This document shows, piece by piece, positions 41,401 through 47,400 of a DNA stretch of 64,000 nucleotides (its first letter is position 1; each line of letters begins with the position of its first letter). Below the pieces are notes generated by a model. It worked only from the letters and a program-made list of their open reading frames with translations. It searched no databases and was not told the origin of the DNA. Origin of the DNA: Arctic95D-9 sp035967665 (GTDB lineage Bacteria; Verrucomicrobiota; Verrucomicrobiia; Verrucomicrobiales; DEV007). The translations under genes and the position numbers were made by a program. Location of the stretch: positions 1 through 64,000 of the forward strand of contig JAYWLB010000025.1 of the NCBI GenBank assembly GCA_035967665.1, given 5' to 3'.

Positions 41401-44400
41401 CAATCAAATTGGCATCGGCGAGATCAAAGGCATCTACAAAGGTAATTTGCGAACTGCTTCCTGCGCCTGTCCCGTCGACATCGAGTTCAAAGTTCACAAG
41501 CCCTGCCCCGGTGCGATTGATTCCGGCACCGGTCGTGAAAGAAGCCGTCTGCCCCGATTCGATATCGAATGTGGCGTCACTTGCTCCCATCGTCATGATG
41601 ATATTTTCCACCGCGAGATCGCCACCGGCGATGTTCCGAATCTCTCCACCGTCCAGGTTGAAATTGGCAACACCTGAATCCGTGCTGGAATCGCCGAGCT
41701 TAATCGTCGTCGCCTCAAGAACGGCACCGCCGCTCATCGTTAAGGTGCCGACCGTATTTGTCGGGTTAGTACTCGTTCCGGTCGCACCGGGATTGGCAAG
41801 AATCACAGTTGCTGCACTGACAGTTCCATCCTCCCAGATAAGCGCCCCCACTCCGCCACCGCTTGATGAGCTGTGCTGGCCAATGACAAGAGTGCTCAGG
41901 GTGGCATTGAACCTTCCACCGGTAAAATCCACATCACCGCTGTTGATCGCTGCCGTTCCGGCATCGTTATAGCCGACTCTCAAAACCGCGGCAGCGGAAG
42001 AGTTTCCAGCGAGATTAACAATACCTCCCGATTCAACCGTGGCCGTCCCCTTCGATTTACGGTTTCCGATTTCAATCGTGTCGATGAAAAGATTGTTCGT
42101 CATCGCTCCGAAAACGATCGAACTGGTCACCGCCGTATTTCCGTCATTGGGAGAATCCCCCACTTCGAGAGACGTCGCCGTGATCGTATTGGTGCCGAGA
42201 TTGGAAAGCTGCAACGATCCTTGGGATCCGCCGCCGCCGGGACTGTCGGCCTGACCGATATCCACACGCACCACGTCGAAAGTCACTGAACTGGCATTGC
42301 TGAAATCAACTGACCCGATGCCATCCGGCCGGCCATCTCCCTGCATTCGACCTATACGAACGATATCAGTGGCGTCGCCACTACCCACTACAACAGCCCC
42401 GGCAGAAACCTCCAAAGAGGCAGTCCGCGTCGCCGTGCCCACTGGAGTTGAGTTGGCAACATCAAGCGTATTGGTAAGATCGAGCCCGTTGGCGATCGTC
42501 GCAGAGCCATCGAGAATGTCGAGTTCTGCAGCCGTTACCGAGCTGGCGAAAGTAATCGTATCGACGTCACGGGCAGTCAGAATTCCCACGCGCGTCGCGC
42601 TTCCCACAGCACCTGTCACGATAACACTGCCATCCCCTGCATCGAGGGTAAGATTGTTGCCGCCGTCAATGGTCGAGTCGAACCGAATAGTTGAATGGGA
42701 AGACGCCGTATCAATCGTCGAACTGCCGGTCAAAACCGCCGCTCCGCGAACACGAATCTCACCGCTTGCGGTAACAACCCCGTTGAAATTGGTCGTTTCA
42801 GCGTCAATATCGATGCCTCCTGTCACCGTCACCGTTTCAAGGGTCACGGAATCAGTTCCATTGGCCGTCTCAAAAAGAATGCCATCTGTAATCGCTGATC
42901 GGGCAACCAGCACGGTGCTCGTTCCGCTGCCGACACCTCCGGCCAGACTGCTGTTAATCGTAAGACCTCCCGTATCGACAATCTCGATATCGGTGCCGTT
43001 GTCCCGGATCGTAATCGCGTCGGCGGAATCAGAATTAATGTCGCGAATGATCAGCTGACCGCTCACAAAAAACACAGCGGTATCTTCGGCCATCGCAGCA
43101 AAAGGATCCGCATCAGTCGTGAAATTGAAGGTCGTCGTGTCGGCAATTCCCGCAAAGGCATTGGTGCCGTTTGTCAACGCGGTGGCATCGACGAGCACAT
43201 GATAATCAGTCGATGGCAAGAGGTCATCCGCAGGATTCACCGTCACCACGTCTTCCACAATAGTTACCTGGCTCGCATCATTCACATCAATCACTATCGA
43301 AGCGCCACCGGCAGTGGGCACAAGCGTAATGTTTCCGGCTCCGGGTTCTACTGACTGATTCATCGTCAGCACAAGGTTGTCATAAATCGCAGCCGCAGGC
43401 GCATCATCTACGGGCGTCGTCGCGGTGATCGCAGGGACATCCACGACCAGATTAATTTTCCCGCTAATCCCCGTGTCGATGCGATATCCAGCAGGCACAT
43501 TCACCCCGTTCAACGAATCGGCATTCGAGAGGCTCCCGGTGTAAGTAATAAGCGTGTATACTTCATCATCAGCACCGGCGAGCGCGCCCCCGCTCATATC
43601 GAGGAGCACCAAATCAGTTCGATCAAGATCAAGATCACCGTCAATCGCGAGGACATCATTCGTGTCGTTCGCGGCATCGATCCGCATTTCCAGTTTCGTT
43701 GTCGCACGAACCCCTTCAAAAGCGGCAGGCCCACCCGTGATGATCCCCCCTGAGATCAAATTATTGATTTGTGAGTCTGAACTGTTGGCTCCGAAAGTAA
43801 CATCTCCCGTCACCGACAAAGTACCTACGCTGGTATTTCCCAATCCATCCTGACCGGGACGGATCGTCGTCAAAATCTGAGCATCAAGCCCTCCGCTCGT
43901 GACATCCAGATTTCCGATTCCCCCCATCAAACCATCCAGAATTTCGAATCCCCCGTCATTCTCGCGGTGGCTTCTCACGCTGACGCGGTTGGCATCAGTC
44001 GTGCCGTTTACATAAAGACCGTGCTGAGGTGCCGCGTTCGAATTGTTCGAAGAATAATTCCCCACGATAATCGTTCCTGTGTAGGAACCACCTGTGGTTT
44101 CATCCAGAATCCACGCACGCTCTGAATTGTAACGCCCGTAGAGAGTGATCGTTGAGGAACCGTTGATCGTCCCTGAAAAAGTAGCGCCTGCAAGCGGTCG
44201 TAACTGAAGCGTTCCCGAATTCAGATTCAAGTTACCTTCACCGGTCACCTGCCCGATGAGGTCACCGGCATTCACATTGAACGTGCCGCCTGACTGAACC
44301 TCAATCCGCGTACCGTCTGAGATGGTGTTGGCCAGCCCGAGATCAAGCACCGCTCCGGATGCAATGACCACATCCATTGTGTTACGGATTGCCCGGCCCT

Positions 44401-47400
44401 GACTTCCGGATCCGTTAACGATAGCGAGAGTGCCTTCATTCACGAGAACAGGACCTCCGCTGAACGTATTCCGCATGTCGGTGTTCGGAGCATCATTGGA
44501 ATTGGGAAATCCTGTGATATCACCATAGGCATTGAGATCCCAGGTGCCTCCCCCTTCTTTCACAATCGATCCGACACCGATGATTCGCCCGGTCTGATTC
44601 CCCGCTGTTCCGGTCACGTCCAGCGTCAGGGTATTGCCATTGAGATCGGTCGTCCCGATGGAGTTGTCGACTGCGCCAAGACCGGCGTCATCGCCATCAA
44701 GGAGGAAAACATCACCACCGCTCAGCGTGATGTCGGCATTGAGAATTTTGTTTCCTGTCAGGGTGATGTCGCCGCCCCCTGTCGAAGTCACACTGGAATT
44801 AAGGTTGATCGTGTCGGCAGTAACCGAAACAAATCCGGCAACATTGGGATCGATGTTCAGATTCACCACGTCAGATTTCGTATCAGCGCCCATTCCGGAT
44901 TCAATCCCCGTAAAGCTCGTTTGAATTGTAAAATTCGTTACGGCAACTTTAAGCACCTGAACCACGTCCGGAGATGTCTGAAGAACAGCTCCCGGCAATC
45001 CGGAATTATCAGTCCCCACTGCGATACTCCCACCGCCACTGGTGAAGAAATAATGAGTCGCATTTTCCGTGACCGTAATGGTGTCAGCAGAATCGGTCCC
45101 GACACCTTCATCGGTAATCACGAGATTTCCGCTCACATCCAGATTAACCTCCACTTCTGTAGGAGCCACTCCAACAAGAGTCAGCACCACATCAAAACTG
45201 TCTGCGCCACCTGCATAGCTGACTGAAAACTCATACCCTCCTGACACAAAATTGGTGGTTCCCGCTGAGAACTGACCGGTCACCACGGCTGACGAATTAT
45301 CAATGATAACAAAAGTCTCACCGCCTGTCGGGACAAAGCCCGGATCAACAGTAATCGAGAGATTCGCGCTGCCCAGATCCACCGCACCGCTCGCAATAAT
45401 TTGATCGGATGTCGATGCGTCGGTGATACGAACTTCCATCGTGCTCGCACTGTCAAGAGTGACAGCCCCTGCAGTCGTCAAAGTGCCTACGCCCGCATCT
45501 CCCGCGTGGATCGTTCCACCCGTGGAAACAATATCGGACTGAATCGTTCCGATACCGCCGAGTGTCCCGCCACTTTGCAGATCAACTGCCGCAGCAATGA
45601 CACCGCCATTAACAAAGACAGATCCACCGGAAATCGCCAGCTCACCGCCGAAATCATTCACAGGGTTGGAGAGGATCAAAGTCCCGCCCCCCTGCTTATC
45701 CAATCCTCCGTTTTGAGCGGGCGTGCCGGTCACGGCCCCGGAGATTTCCAAAACCTCACCGGAATCCAATTCGATTCTCGGCAGTGGATCCGCTCCGGAC
45801 ACGTCATCCTCCTCAATCAGAACCGTCCCGCTTATCGTCGCGGATCCGGCAGATTCCATTCTAATCTGCTTCTGAGAATTGCTGTCGGTAAAACGAATGT
45901 CATTTGAAAGTGTCACACCGTCTCCGAGGACGAGCGCTGCATTGGTATCGTTAAGATAAACTTCTGCAGTCCCGATCGCAGCCGAATCCCGCACCACCAT
46001 TTCACCGGGATCAGTCAAGGTAACGCGACCGGCAACGACATTGTCTCCGTTTCCGTTTGTGATAATCAGACGCGAAGAAGCATCGCCTCCCTGCACTTGA
46101 AACCCGGAAGCATCCGCATCCAGCGTTCCGGAAATCGTAAGGGTCGCCCCATTCTCCACTTCGAGGCGGTTTCGCGTTCCGGAAGAAGTCGTCTCGTTCA
46201 GTGTCACTGTCCCGGTCAGCTCGACATTCAAATCATTGAATACCTCAAGGGTCTTCTCATTCCCCGTAGCGGTCATCGTAAAATTATTGGCAAATGTGCC
46301 GTCCACATTGATTCGAACGCGGGATGCTGAATCAGTAAGTGTCACGTTGCCGGAACCGAGTGCATTCTCGTGATTGATGTAAAGCGTCGCATCACCGGGA
46401 TTGCCATCGACAGTCCAGTTTCCGGTATAGCCCGCCTGAGCGCCTCCCGCCGAATTATCACCACTCACAAAAACGTGAGCATCGTTGCGAACCGTCGTAT
46501 TTCCACTTCCGGTAATCTCGCCGTTTACCATGAAATTCGCATTCCCAAGGGTGACTCCGTCAAAGAAAAGGCCGCCGTCGGAATTGATATCCGAATCAAT
46601 CGTTATCGTTCCGGTCCCGGAATGACGCATCACCCTGAAATCGGACAAATTGCTTCCGTCCCCTGATATGGTGACATCACCTGCTCCTAAATCAAAACTG
46701 AGGTCACCATTTCCCGCCACCGTCACCGTTCCACCGATCGTCACTCCGCTGTCATTCGCGGATCGGAAAGCGTAGCCATCAGGAAGATTCACATTGGCGC
46801 TCTCAACGACAAGATCACCATTGAGATCGAGATTTCCGCTCAAGGTCAAGGTATCACTGCCACCACCGCTGAGGAACTGGATTCCATTGGTAACCGAACT
46901 GATCGGAATGGCAACAGTGTTAGCATTGATCAAGGTTCCCGATGAAGCCTGCAGAACATTTGCCGGAGCTGCACTTGTGATAAAGTAGTCACTCACTCCA
47001 ACCGAGAGGGTGATGTTGTCATCGCTGACGCCACCGTTGATATCAGAGATAATCAAAGCGCCACTGCCATCAACCACAATATCCGTCTCGGGTGTTGCCG
47101 CAGCAACCAGCGCTAGCTGCACATCATTTCCTGCATACGTGACCGTGTAGTCATTCCCGTCGAGGGTCACGGTTGATCCATCTGCCACATTCGCAAAAGT
47201 ACCCGTCACGTTCGAAAGAATTGTGAATGCCGTGGTATTTGCAGGAACGTTAAGCACATTCAATTCGAGATTCAAACCCGTCACATCAACCGGCGAAGCA
47301 CCGATCGTCAACTGTGGCGTTCCCGCAGTGCCATCAACATCCACGAGAATTCCTGAACCGGCCTGATAAGCACCGGCAGTGACCAGAGAGGCGATATCAC